Part shown: positions 1 to 5,438 of the stretch, piece after piece
How the letters are laid out: every line of letters starts with the position of its first letter
Position numbering within the stretch: position 1 is the stretch's first letter
NCBI RefSeq assembly: GCF_003477605.1
Contig: NZ_QUDR01000043.1
Span: 1 to 5,500, forward strand
Length of the DNA stretch: 5,500 bases
Direction of reading: 5' to 3'
Source of the DNA: Clostridium sp. AF37-5
GTDB taxonomy: Bacteria; Bacillota; Clostridia; Lachnospirales; Lachnospiraceae
The notes under the pieces: model-generated
Told to the model about the DNA's origin: nothing
What the model saw: the letters and a program-made list of their open reading frames with translations, nothing else
Databases searched by the model: none
Program-made: the position numbers and the translations under genes

Positions 1-111
1 AGAAAGGAGAATAATCCATTACCCTCAAAAGAGGATAATTGGATTATACGTGAAAGAATGTATTCTATGAAGATTTACAGAGAAATGATTGAAAAAGCGT
101 TCTTTTCTTAA
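1..111 (+). CDS. Possible C-terminal end of an upstream gene (partial, 36 codons)
   Basis: Reading frame 1 is open from the first base to a TAA at 109-111. It would encode 36 residues, rich in charged and aromatic residues, ending in MIEKAFFS. The other two frames close earlier. No family is recognisable from so short a tail. An internal ATG at 58 would give a 17-residue peptide in the same frame, but without a good SD in front. An open run of this length is only mildly improbable by chance in AT-rich DNA. The stop lies at the edge of the left arm of the inverted repeat at 97-139, so any such gene ends exactly where the intergenic element begins. A strong imperfect hairpin at 11-47 within the same stretch argues that it could be non-coding instead. 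Confidence 0.35.
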   Translation, partial: RKENNPLPSKEDNWIIRERMYSMKIYREMIEKAFFS

Positions 112-167
112 TTTTACACACTACATAAGAAAAGAACGCAAAAAAATAACTACAAATATATTTTAAC
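85..167 (+). promoter_or_regulatory. Intergenic inverted-repeat element, copy 1 (candidate operator/promoter)
   Basis: A perfect 14-bp inverted repeat (GCGTTCTTTTCTTA at 97-110, its reverse complement at 126-139, 15-base loop) sits upstream of the secreted-protein gene at 190. It is preceded by ATTGAAAAA and followed by seven A residues, ACAAAT and a -10-like TTTAAC at 162-167. The same order of blocks recurs at about 4396-4477, with the -10-like hexamer exactly 22 bp after the right arm in both copies. No T-tract follows the stem on the + strand, so it is not an ordinary terminator for upstream genes. Read on the minus strand, the stem is followed by TTTTTC. No clear -35 is visible. If transcription began from TTTAAC the leader would be only about 16 nt, so the promoter reading is tentative. 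Confidence 0.5.
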
Positions 168-189
168 TAAAAAAAAGGAGAAATTCAAT

Positions 190-633
190 ATGTTTAATAA
201 GGTTAAAAAAATTATTGCAGGATCAATGTTATTATCAGTAGTAGTTGGAAGCACAGCTTTGGCTGCCTATCCTAATATGTATGGGAAAAACTATACAAAA
301 ACAAAGCCTGGCGACATTTGCTCTATGACGGCTGAAGGAAACCAAGAGAGCGCAAAAACTAAAATTAAAAACACAGCTAACAGTAAAAGATACTATTCAG
401 TATACGTTGATCGCCGCCACAATAACGGTAAAATAATTGAAAAGGATAGTAAAGAAAACGTAGTTGGTAGTGGAAATTGGTTGATTGCATTGGTATCTCG
501 TTATCGCAGTACAGCGGATCGTCAGCATTATCATAAGGCATTGTCGTGGAACTGCTCTATGAAACCAAGCGGTGCTGGATATACAAATTTCTTAGACGAT
601 AAATTTGAATATACAGTGAGTCAGAACAAGTAA
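190..633 (+). CDS. Secreted 147-aa protein, family not recognised
   Basis: A typical Gram-positive signal peptide opens the protein: FNKVKK basic end, hydrophobic core at residues 8-22, and a STALA/A-type cleavage site near residue 25 or 26. The mature part is about 121 residues, basic and rich in Tyr, Asn, Ser and Lys. It carries two cysteines, C44 and C122, each inside a Cys-Ser-Met triplet, which could form a disulfide outside the cell. No membrane segment, sortase motif or lipobox follows, so release into the medium or loose wall attachment is expected. The start is supported by AAAGGAG at 175-181. The gene leads a cluster with an anchored LRR protein and an ABC transporter, which suggests it is a substrate, ligand or effector of that system. 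A bacteriocin-like role is possible, but no known bacteriocin family signature is seen. Confidence 0.85.
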   Translation: MFNKVKKIIAGSMLLSVVVGSTALAAYPNMYGKNYTKTKPGDICSMTAEGNQESAKTKIKNTANSKRYYSVYVDRRHNNGKIIEKDSKENVVGSGNWLIALVSRYRSTADRQHYHKALSWNCSMKPSGAGYTNFLDDKFEYTVSQNK

Positions 634-647
634 ATTTAATAAGGTTA

Positions 648-678
648 AAGGGAAAGTGATTTTAATTCATTTTCCCTT
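648..678 (+). other. Stable RNA hairpin between secreted-protein gene and the transporter genes
   Basis: Bases 648-659 pair with 667-678 to form a 12-bp stem with one G:U pair (656:670) and a 7-base loop. It lies 14 nt after the stop of the secreted-protein gene and ends 13 nt before the SD of the next gene. Only ATAGCC follows, not a run of T, so it is a poor intrinsic terminator. It could act as a partial terminator or as a 3' stabilising structure that gives more secreted protein than transporter. That role is inferred. Confidence 0.6.
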
Positions 679-707
679 ATAGCCTTTAATCGAAAGGAGA
701 CAGAACT

Positions 708-1262
708 ATGAGACGGGTTCGAATTCTTGTATTAGCAGTTATCTTAATTGCAATTGTATGTGCTGGTATTTCATTGTATGCTTATCAGCATAATAAAAGA
801 GCAGAGGAAAACACAATTGATATAATTAAGGACTTCACTGGAAAGGAAGAAGTTGATGTGTCGGGGCAGTCAAGAAAACCAATTGACAGTATGACTTTGT
901 ATGATGGAGGAGTATTAGAGATTTATACAGAGACGCAGTTTAAGGGAAAAGATACGCTTAATATTCCGGCAAAATACGAAAAAAAGAAAGTTAAAACGGT
1001 TCAAATGTTAAGTCAATTGGAGCAGACCTCTTATTATCTGAAACATATTGTTTTGGAAGATGGGATTGAAGAATTGGAGTTTCAGGGGTGTCCAAACTTA
1101 GAAACGGTTGTTTTTCCGCCATCAATAAAGAAAATAGATACGCGCCATTTCAAGAATTTGAAGAAGCAAATTACAATATATGTTACTAAAGATTCCTATG
1201 CGGAAAAATGGGCAAAAAAACATCATTTTTCCTATCGTTATGGGACAACGGGAAAGGAGTAG
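708..1262 (+). CDS. Membrane-anchored BspA-like leucine-rich-repeat (LRR_5) protein
   Basis: The 184-aa protein starts with two arginines and a single hydrophobic helix (residues 6-26) that lacks a clear signal-peptidase site. It is probably a membrane anchor with the rest outside. Residues about 82-154 show LRR_5/BspA-type repeats: DTLNIPAKYEKKKVKTV, then LKHIVLEDGIEELEFQGCPN, then LETVVFPPSIKKID. They end with the usual cap, IYVTKDSYAEKWAKKH (157-172). Such repeats mediate protein or surface binding. With only about three repeats it is much shorter than the large BspA adhesins. The start is backed by GAAAGGAG at 692-699, 8 nt before the ATG. The stop is 2 nt from the first permease gene, whose SD lies inside this gene's last codons, so the two are translationally linked. 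A role as the extracellular sensor or docking partner of the ABC transporter is inferred from this. Confidence 0.8.
   Translation: MRRVRILVLAVILIAIVCAGISLYAYQHNKRAEENTIDIIKDFTGKEEVDVSGQSRKPIDSMTLYDGGVLEIYTETQFKGKDTLNIPAKYEKKKVKTVQMLSQLEQTSYYLKHIVLEDGIEELEFQGCPNLETVVFPPSIKKIDTRHFKNLKKQITIYVTKDSYAEKWAKKHHFSYRYGTTGKE
1253..1259 (+). promoter_or_regulatory. Ribosome binding site that fixes the start of the first permease
   Basis: AAAGGAG lies within the last codons of the LRR gene and stands 5 nt before the ATG at 1265. The longer alternative start at 1208 would overlap the LRR gene by 55 bases. It has no SD at the right distance and would place a 19-residue polar stretch before the first membrane helix. 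The 1265 start is therefore preferred. Confidence 0.85.
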
Positions 1263-1264
1263 AA

Positions 1265-2350
1265 ATGATTCTAAAAAATTGGATAGATTTTATTCGGAAA
1301 CACACGTCAATATTTATAATACTTCTTGTTTCGCAAATTTTAGCGCTATTATGTATTTTTTTTGTTTTTGGCGTGTTTCAAAACAACCTATATGAAATTA
1401 ATGATTATGACGACACACGGTCGCTGAATGCTTCCATTAAAAAGGCGGATATTACGTCAAAGCAGTTAGATGAGTTTTTCAGGGCAATGGTGAATGACAG
1501 TGATAATGTGGATTATTTTTATGTGACAGCTCAAAGCAAGTCAGGAAAATATTCTTATATTGACCATGCGCAGCTTAAAAATGGAAAATATGGATTCAGT
1601 GATACCGTTTATTCTTATATGAAGTATGGCATTGATGGTTTTTATTACACAAATGAAGATTATGTCAATAAAAACAAAGTGCTTGTTTCAACGGAAGATA
1701 GACTTAAAAAGTATGGCGATGAGGTAAAATTGGAGGGGGATACATATAAAATTGTAGCTACAAATTCATTTTGTGGAGATATTGATACATTTTATGTTCC
1801 ATATACTTCATTTCCTAAAAAATGTGTCTGGCAGAATCTTTCTTTCGGACTTACCTCACTTCCGACACGAAAGCAGTATGAGTTGTTTAGAAGTTATGTA
1901 AAAAAATTAGGTGGAGAACCAGATGATTTTTATGTAGCAAATAATCAGGATTTGAAGCAGAAATATTCTATGCTTGTTGTAAGTGCAATATTGGCTTTTT
2001 TGGCAGCATGCAATATGTACATGATTTATAGTTATATTTTCCGTAAAAGAAGAAAGAATCTGGGTGTATTTCTTTTATGTGGATGCAGCAAGAAAAGGGC
2101 ACGTATGATGTATTTTATGGAAATTCTATGTAATATGATTTGTGTGGTTGTTGTATCAATCGGGATTTTCCGTTTCCTTCTTTATCCACAGATGCTTTCA
2201 TGGTTTCGTTATGTTGACCGTGTTTACGGTGTCGGAGAATATGGATGTATTATTGGAATCTTTTTGATGATAACGTTTATATTTGGGTATCTTTTATCAT
2301 GCTCGGTAACGCGTAAAAGTATACTCCAATTTAGAAGGGGGGAAGCATGA
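1265..2350 (+). CDS. FtsX-like ABC transporter permease, first subunit (361 aa)
   Basis: The topology is that of MacB/LolC-type permeases. TM1 is near residues 16-38, followed by an extracytoplasmic domain of about 195 residues (39-233). Three helices follow, near 236-258, 284-306 and 328-347. The loop after TM2, RKRRKNLGVFLLCGCSKKR (260-278), matches the cytoplasmic coupling segment of FtsX domains, usually R+.E.GILRALG-like. The outer domain contains the stretch DEVKLEGDTYKIVATNSF, the common 'G..v.l.g..y.VvG' strand pair of these proteins. The family uses ATP hydrolysis inside to move an outside domain that extracts or expels lipoproteins, peptides or lipids, rather than carrying solute through a pore. 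The gene overlaps the next permease by 4 nt (ATGA), which suggests a LolC/LolE-like heterodimer. The substrate is unknown. Confidence 0.85.
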   Translation: MILKNWIDFIRKHTSIFIILLVSQILALLCIFFVFGVFQNNLYEINDYDDTRSLNASIKKADITSKQLDEFFRAMVNDSDNVDYFYVTAQSKSGKYSYIDHAQLKNGKYGFSDTVYSYMKYGIDGFYYTNEDYVNKNKVLVSTEDRLKKYGDEVKLEGDTYKIVATNSFCGDIDTFYVPYTSFPKKCVWQNLSFGLTSLPTRKQYELFRSYVKKLGGEPDDFYVANNQDLKQKYSMLVVSAILAFLAACNMYMIYSYIFRKRRKNLGVFLLCGCSKKRARMMYFMEILCNMICVVVVSIGIFRFLLYPQMLSWFRYVDRVYGVGEYGCIIGIFLMITFIFGYLLSCSVTRKSILQFRRGEA

Positions 2351-3570
2351 TGGGAATTTTAGCAATTAGCGAATACATACGGCATGGAAAGCGTAATGTG
2401 TTTATCGTGTTTCAAATGGCAGCACTTTTGTTTGTACTGTGTGTGTCTGCGTCAACACTTTTGGCGGAATACCGCCTGTATCGACCATTTGCGCAATTGA
2501 ATCACAAGGAGGGGCTTTATTTATCTGCATCGGGATACCATGGTGCAAATCCGGATGCTATTGCAAAGGGCATGGAAAAGGTTGATTATGTTTTTGCAAT
2601 TGGTACGCAGAATTTGCTTTCCAAAGAAGCTGCGAATGGTATTAATGTTGCGGTATATCCGAATCAAATGATAGAAGATTATCAGCCGGATTTGGCAGAG
2701 GGGGATTGGCTTTCGGACGAGCCTTTGGAGAAAGACTGTATGCCGGTTGTGGTTTCTCAAAACCCATACGGATGGAAAAAAGGTTCTAGGATATCGCTTG
2801 ATTATGGAGATGAGCAGGGAAAGCCGCATACAATTTCCATAAAAGTAGTTGGTGTATTAGATGAAGGAGCGCAAATCCTTGGACATGATTTTGGACAGGG
2901 AAATCGTTTATATTATGATTACCGTGATATTTTTTCTACCTATCGGTATGAGCAGGAACAAACGGTATTGTTTCTAACATCAGAAACAGGGGCTAAATCA
3001 GTGAATATGCCGGTTACATATGACAGGGAACATTTTATTGTCTATAAAGACGGCATCAGTCGTACAGAGAAAAATAGAAATAACATGGTATTAAAGGATA
3101 ATCTTGGTGAGTTATCTCAAGATTCAGCGTTAGATGCAAATTTGGAAACATTTATGGCGAGTTCAAATCATGAAATGATTCGCAAGGTCATGATGTATTT
3201 GCCGGTTTTACTGAGTGTATTGATTATTACTATTGTAAGTTTAATTAATGTATGTACCTTGAATATGGCAGATGATTTATATCATAATGCTGTGTTTAGT
3301 CTGCTTGGACTGCCATGGAAAAAGTGCAGTTGTTTTTCCTTAGTACAGAGTTTGTTTAGTGCGTTTTTGTCAATTGTTATGTTTTTCTTTTTCTTAGCAG
3401 TTACAGCTAAACTGCATCTGGAAAATTACGTGTATGTGAATTTTTCAGTTCCGGTACTTGTACTTTTAGGTGGTGTAATTCTGTTGCTTTGTGCCGTCCA
3501 TTTTATTGTACCGTATCAGATTTTAAGAAAAAAACAACCTGCGGATGTATTACGAAATCGAAAGGAGTAA
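2347..3570 (+). CDS. FtsX-like ABC transporter permease, second subunit (407 aa)
   Basis: This is the second permease, with the same four-helix plan: TM1 near 18-39, an extracytoplasmic domain of about 240 residues, then helices near 281-303, 331-353 and 366-388. The outer domain carries PVVVSQNPYGWKKGSRISL and ISIKVVGVLDEGAQILG, which resemble the MacB periplasmic core domain. The loop LYHNAVFSLLGLPWKKCS (310-327) corresponds to the FtsX coupling segment. The end, KKQPADVLRNRKE, is the typical 'P...LR' tail of the family. Two adjacent ATGs (2347, 2350) could start it. The first gives the ATGA overlap with the upstream stop, and a GGGGGGAAGC purine run precedes both. The protein has only modest likeness to the first permease, so the pair is probably a functional heterodimer rather than a recent duplication. 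Confidence 0.85.
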   Translation: MMGILAISEYIRHGKRNVFIVFQMAALLFVLCVSASTLLAEYRLYRPFAQLNHKEGLYLSASGYHGANPDAIAKGMEKVDYVFAIGTQNLLSKEAANGINVAVYPNQMIEDYQPDLAEGDWLSDEPLEKDCMPVVVSQNPYGWKKGSRISLDYGDEQGKPHTISIKVVGVLDEGAQILGHDFGQGNRLYYDYRDIFSTYRYEQEQTVLFLTSETGAKSVNMPVTYDREHFIVYKDGISRTEKNRNNMVLKDNLGELSQDSALDANLETFMASSNHEMIRKVMMYLPVLLSVLIITIVSLINVCTLNMADDLYHNAVFSLLGLPWKKCSCFSLVQSLFSAFLSIVMFFFFLAVTAKLHLENYVYVNFSVPVLVLLGGVILLLCAVHFIVPYQILRKKQPADVLRNRKE

Positions 3571-3574
3571 TGTT

Positions 3575-4240
3575 ATGATTCAAATTAAAAATTTAGTGAA
3601 AGTATACAACAAGGGAAAGACAAATGAATTTTGTGCCTTGAAAGGGATTGACCTTTCAATTGATGAAGGAGAAATGGTGGCAATTATCGGAAAGTCCGGT
3701 GCCGGAAAATCCACGTTACTGCATATTTTGGCGGCAATTGATTCTTACGATAAGGGAAGTTATCTTGTAGATGGGGTGTCGGTAGGAGATTTGAAGGAAA
3801 AAGACCGTGCCAGATTTCGCAATCAAAAAATTGGTATTGTCATGCAGGACTATGCTTTGATTGATGAATACACCATCGAGGAAAATGTTCAGATTCCTTT
3901 GATTTTTGGAAAAGTAAAAGGAAATGATGTACGAAGGGAAAAAATTATGACTGCATTAAAAAACGTCGGTCTTGATGAATTAGCGAAAAAGCCGGTTCGC
4001 CAGCTTTCCGGCGGACAAAAGCAGCGTGTGGCGATTGCTCGTGCATTAGTAAATAATCCGGCATTTTTACTTGCAGATGAACCGACCGGTGCGCTGGATT
4101 CTAAGACATCCGGGGAAATCATGGACGTGTTTGAAAAGTTGAATCAAGGCGGGAAAACTGTTATTATTGTAACACACGATATGGAAGTCGCCGCGCGGTG
4201 CGGGCGTGTAATTGAAATTAGTGATGGGGAGATTGTATAA
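3575..4240 (+). CDS. ABC transporter ATPase, LolD/MacB/FtsE type (221 aa)
   Basis: This is a complete nucleotide-binding domain of normal length for the family. Walker A is GKSGAGKST (39-47), the Q-loop glutamine is Q91 in VMQDYAL, and the signature is LSGGQKQR (144-151). Walker B is FLLADEP (164-170), the D-loop is GALD (172-175), and the switch histidine is H201 in VTHD. All catalytic residues are present, so the transporter should be active. [13 protein letters not shown] is characteristic of the subfamily that pairs with FtsX-like permeases (LolD, MacB, BceA). The start at 3575 is chosen over an in-frame upstream ATG at 3545, because AAAGGAG (3561-3567) stands 7 nt before it and the family begins with 'MI.I.NL.K.Y'. 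The gene is 4 nt after the second permease, completing a one-ATPase, two-permease complex. Confidence 0.95.
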   Translation: MIQIKNLVKVYNKGKTNEFCALKGIDLSIDEGEMVAIIGKSGAGKSTLLHILAAIDSYDKGSYLVDGVSVGDLKEKDRARFRNQKIGIVMQDYALIDEYTIEENVQIPLIFGKVKGNDVRREKIMTALKNVGLDELAKKPVRQLSGGQKQRVAIARALVNNPAFLLADEPTGALDSKTSGEIMDVFEKLNQGGKTVIIVTHDMEVAARCGRVIEISDGEIV

Positions 4241-4404
4241 AGAACAATATTGAAAAACGGAATAGCACGCCGCAAAACTCGCTGGACGGAAAATTGAAGA
4301 ATCCCGAAATGGTGTACCAGACAGTTGATGGAAAGTTGTATTTTAGAGAAGGGGGAAAACTTGATGTTTATGAGAAAAATTCAACAGAAAAGGAAATCCA
4401 TTGA
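4225..4404 (+). pseudogene. Probable gene remnant (C-terminal fragment, no start) after the ATPase
   Basis: Frame 1 is open for about 59 codons, from inside the end of the ATPase gene to a TGA at 4402-4404. The 3' half reads like real protein: VYQTVDGKLYFREGGKLDVY, then EKNSTEKEIH. The alternating hydrophobic/polar pattern with 'DGKLYF' and 'GGKLDVY' suggests beta-strands, as in a propeller or other repeat protein. There is no ATG with a good SD. The first ATG, at 4309, would leave 31 residues with no clear SD. I read it as the leftover 3' end of a deleted gene, with the deletion lying somewhere just after the ATPase. Chance opening is the alternative. Confidence 0.35.
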
Positions 4405-4477
4405 AAAAAGCGTTCTTTTCATATGGTAGTGGAATACCGAAAAGAACGCCCATAAAAAAACACAAATCAATTATAAC
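4396..4477 (+). promoter_or_regulatory. Intergenic inverted-repeat element, copy 2
   Basis: Perfect 11-bp arms, GCGTTCTTTTC (4410-4420) and GAAAAGAACGC (4439-4449), flank an 18-base loop. The loop contains a further GGTA/TACC pairing (4425-4428 with 4435-4438). As in copy 1, ATTGAAAAA precedes the left arm. A seven-A run, ACAAAT and a -10-like hexamer (TATAAC, 4472-4477) follow the right arm, with the same 22-bp distance from arm to hexamer. The arm sequence is conserved while the loops differ completely in sequence and length. This fits either a protein-binding dyad or a selected RNA hairpin. It precedes a secreted-protein gene, as copy 1 does. Confidence 0.5.
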
Positions 4478-4506
4478 ATACTCATTTCTTTTTGAAAAGG
4501 ATATGT

Positions 4507-4515
4507 TGGTAAAAT
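4507..4515 (+). promoter_or_regulatory. Possible extended -10 promoter for the 4570 gene
   Basis: TGGTAAAAT matches the extended -10 form TGnTAnAAT closely. A start near 4521 would give a leader of about 50 nt, containing the SD GAAAGGAG at 4552-4559. The -35 region (around 4487-4492) is poor, which an extended -10 can tolerate. It competes with TATAAC at 4472-4477 as the promoter of this gene. Confidence 0.3.
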
Positions 4516-4569
4516 GCCCACATGATTTAATATTCAAAATTTAAAAATAATGAAAGGAGAACATAATCT

Positions 4570-5424
4570 ATGTTCAAGAAAATTTTATCAATTACTTTAT
4601 GCAGTATATGCATTTTCATGGCGGGGGGAGCAGTATCTGCCCAAGCCGCCGAAACGACGATTTCAAACACAATACCAGAGCAGATGGAAGCGAATACTCT
4701 TATTGAATATATCGGAGACTCTAATTGGCGTCTAGTTCCGGATTCTGCTTCGATAGAATCTGTGATGGAAAAAGTTGCTCTTTCCCCTGATTATTATAAA
4801 GAAGAAGTTGCTAAGTTGCCGAGAAAAATAAGTCTTTTACCTGTCTATGAGGAAGTAAACCCATCACCGGAAGTCGGCATGAGAGTTCAGTATGACAACT
4901 GGGGAGAGAAAGAAGCAATATATGTTTTGAGAGATGGGGAGTATAAAGAAGTTGAGATGCTGATGACACAGGTGTCATCAAGGTTGCAATTCTCTGAAAC
5001 TTTTGCATATAATCCCCTCCCTCGGGGTAAAAGAAAACCGGTTGGCACATATACATATGGAAAAGTCGTACCAGAAACAACAAAAAAAGCAGGATACAAA
5101 AAAAATAAAATTGTCATAAAGAAAAATACAGTTACTGGAACAGGAGATTTTACTGTGTATACGGGTGGTAAAACTGAAGAGGGTAAAACACTCAAGAAAG
5201 GAGATTGTGCAACAAAAGGAGAAATAGACAATCCCAACACTGGTAAAAAAATAAAAGTTACCAATAAAATGAATGGAACAACTGCGACATTTTATAAAAG
5301 GGATAATGGAAAACTGTATAATGCAGTAATTGATATATGGAAAACGGGAGTGGAAAAACTAGGAGTCAAATCGAAAAAGTATGATGATATAAAAAAAGCA
5401 GCTAAATACACCTATACATATTAA
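4570..5424 (+). CDS. Secreted protein with a C-terminal RlpA-like double-psi beta-barrel-type region (284 aa)
   Basis: The signal peptide is clear: FKK basic end, hydrophobic core at residues 5-22, and cleavage after VSA (24) or QAA (27). The start is fixed by GAAAGGAG at 4552-4559. Residues 28-165 are an unrecognised domain with Trp/Tyr-rich stretches. Residues about 193-266 follow the RlpA/DPBB pattern: DFTVYTGG, then KKIKVTNKMNGTTATFYKRD, then NGKLYNAVIDIWKTGVEKLG. In RlpA these correspond to 'ASYYG', 'kVTn..NGksv.Vr.nDRG' and 'rviDlS..Aa.kLG'. The Asp of the DRG motif is kept (D245), but DRGP becomes DNGK, and the usual histidine before the 'lPfGT' segment is replaced by DNPNTG. RlpA proteins cleave or bind peptidoglycan. 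Here binding or a changed activity is more likely than normal lysis. The fold assignment is by eye and needs a profile search. Confidence 0.7.
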   Translation: MFKKILSITLCSICIFMAGGAVSAQAAETTISNTIPEQMEANTLIEYIGDSNWRLVPDSASIESVMEKVALSPDYYKEEVAKLPRKISLLPVYEEVNPSPEVGMRVQYDNWGEKEAIYVLRDGEYKEVEMLMTQVSSRLQFSETFAYNPLPRGKRKPVGTYTYGKVVPETTKKAGYKKNKIVIKKNTVTGTGDFTVYTGGKTEEGKTLKKGDCATKGEIDNPNTGKKIKVTNKMNGTTATFYKRDNGKLYNAVIDIWKTGVEKLGVKSKKYDDIKKAAKYTYTY

Positions 5425-5438
5425 GAGAAAGGATATCC

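Larger units (their letters stand above)
4241..4569. other. 329-nt intergenic region between the transporter operon and the next secreted-protein gene
   Basis: This gap has no convincing full gene. In order it holds the tail of the probable gene remnant (to 4404), a small possible ORF of 21 codons (4364-4429), the second inverted-repeat element (4396-4477), a possible extended -10 at 4507-4515, and the SD of the gene at 4570. No intrinsic terminator with a T-run is visible after the ATPase gene, so readthrough into the downstream genes cannot be excluded. Confidence 0.6.

Noticed and set aside
97..139. Intrinsic terminator of the upstream gene on the + strand
   Set aside because: The stem is followed by A residues rather than T residues on the + strand, and the arm order is the reverse of a normal terminator.
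190..633. Lactococcin 972-family bacteriocin
   Set aside because: The transporter neighbourhood is similar in spirit, but the protein is too long, has two cysteines, and I cannot see the family's Trp/Tyr/Gly pattern. The permease pair is also not the single large membrane protein typical of that family.
1208..2350. Longer start for the first permease at 1208
   Set aside because: It overlaps the LRR gene by 55 bases and lacks an SD at the right distance. The ATG at 1265 has AAAGGAG 5 nt upstream and puts the first helix in the usual place.
3545..4240. Longer start for the ATPase at 3545
   Set aside because: The extra ten residues lie inside the second permease gene and do not belong to the family N-terminus. 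3575 has a good SD and the standard beginning.
4343..4537. Minus-strand 64-codon open frame over the intergenic region
   Set aside because: It runs across the inverted-repeat element and the remnant tail, has no supporting SD or protein features, and fits the pattern of a shadow frame.
4887..5264. Minus-strand 125-codon hydrophobic open frame opposite the DPBB-like gene
   Set aside because: It is antisense to a gene with a strong signal peptide, SD and domain pattern. Its hydrophobicity follows from complementing Lys/Thr-rich codons.
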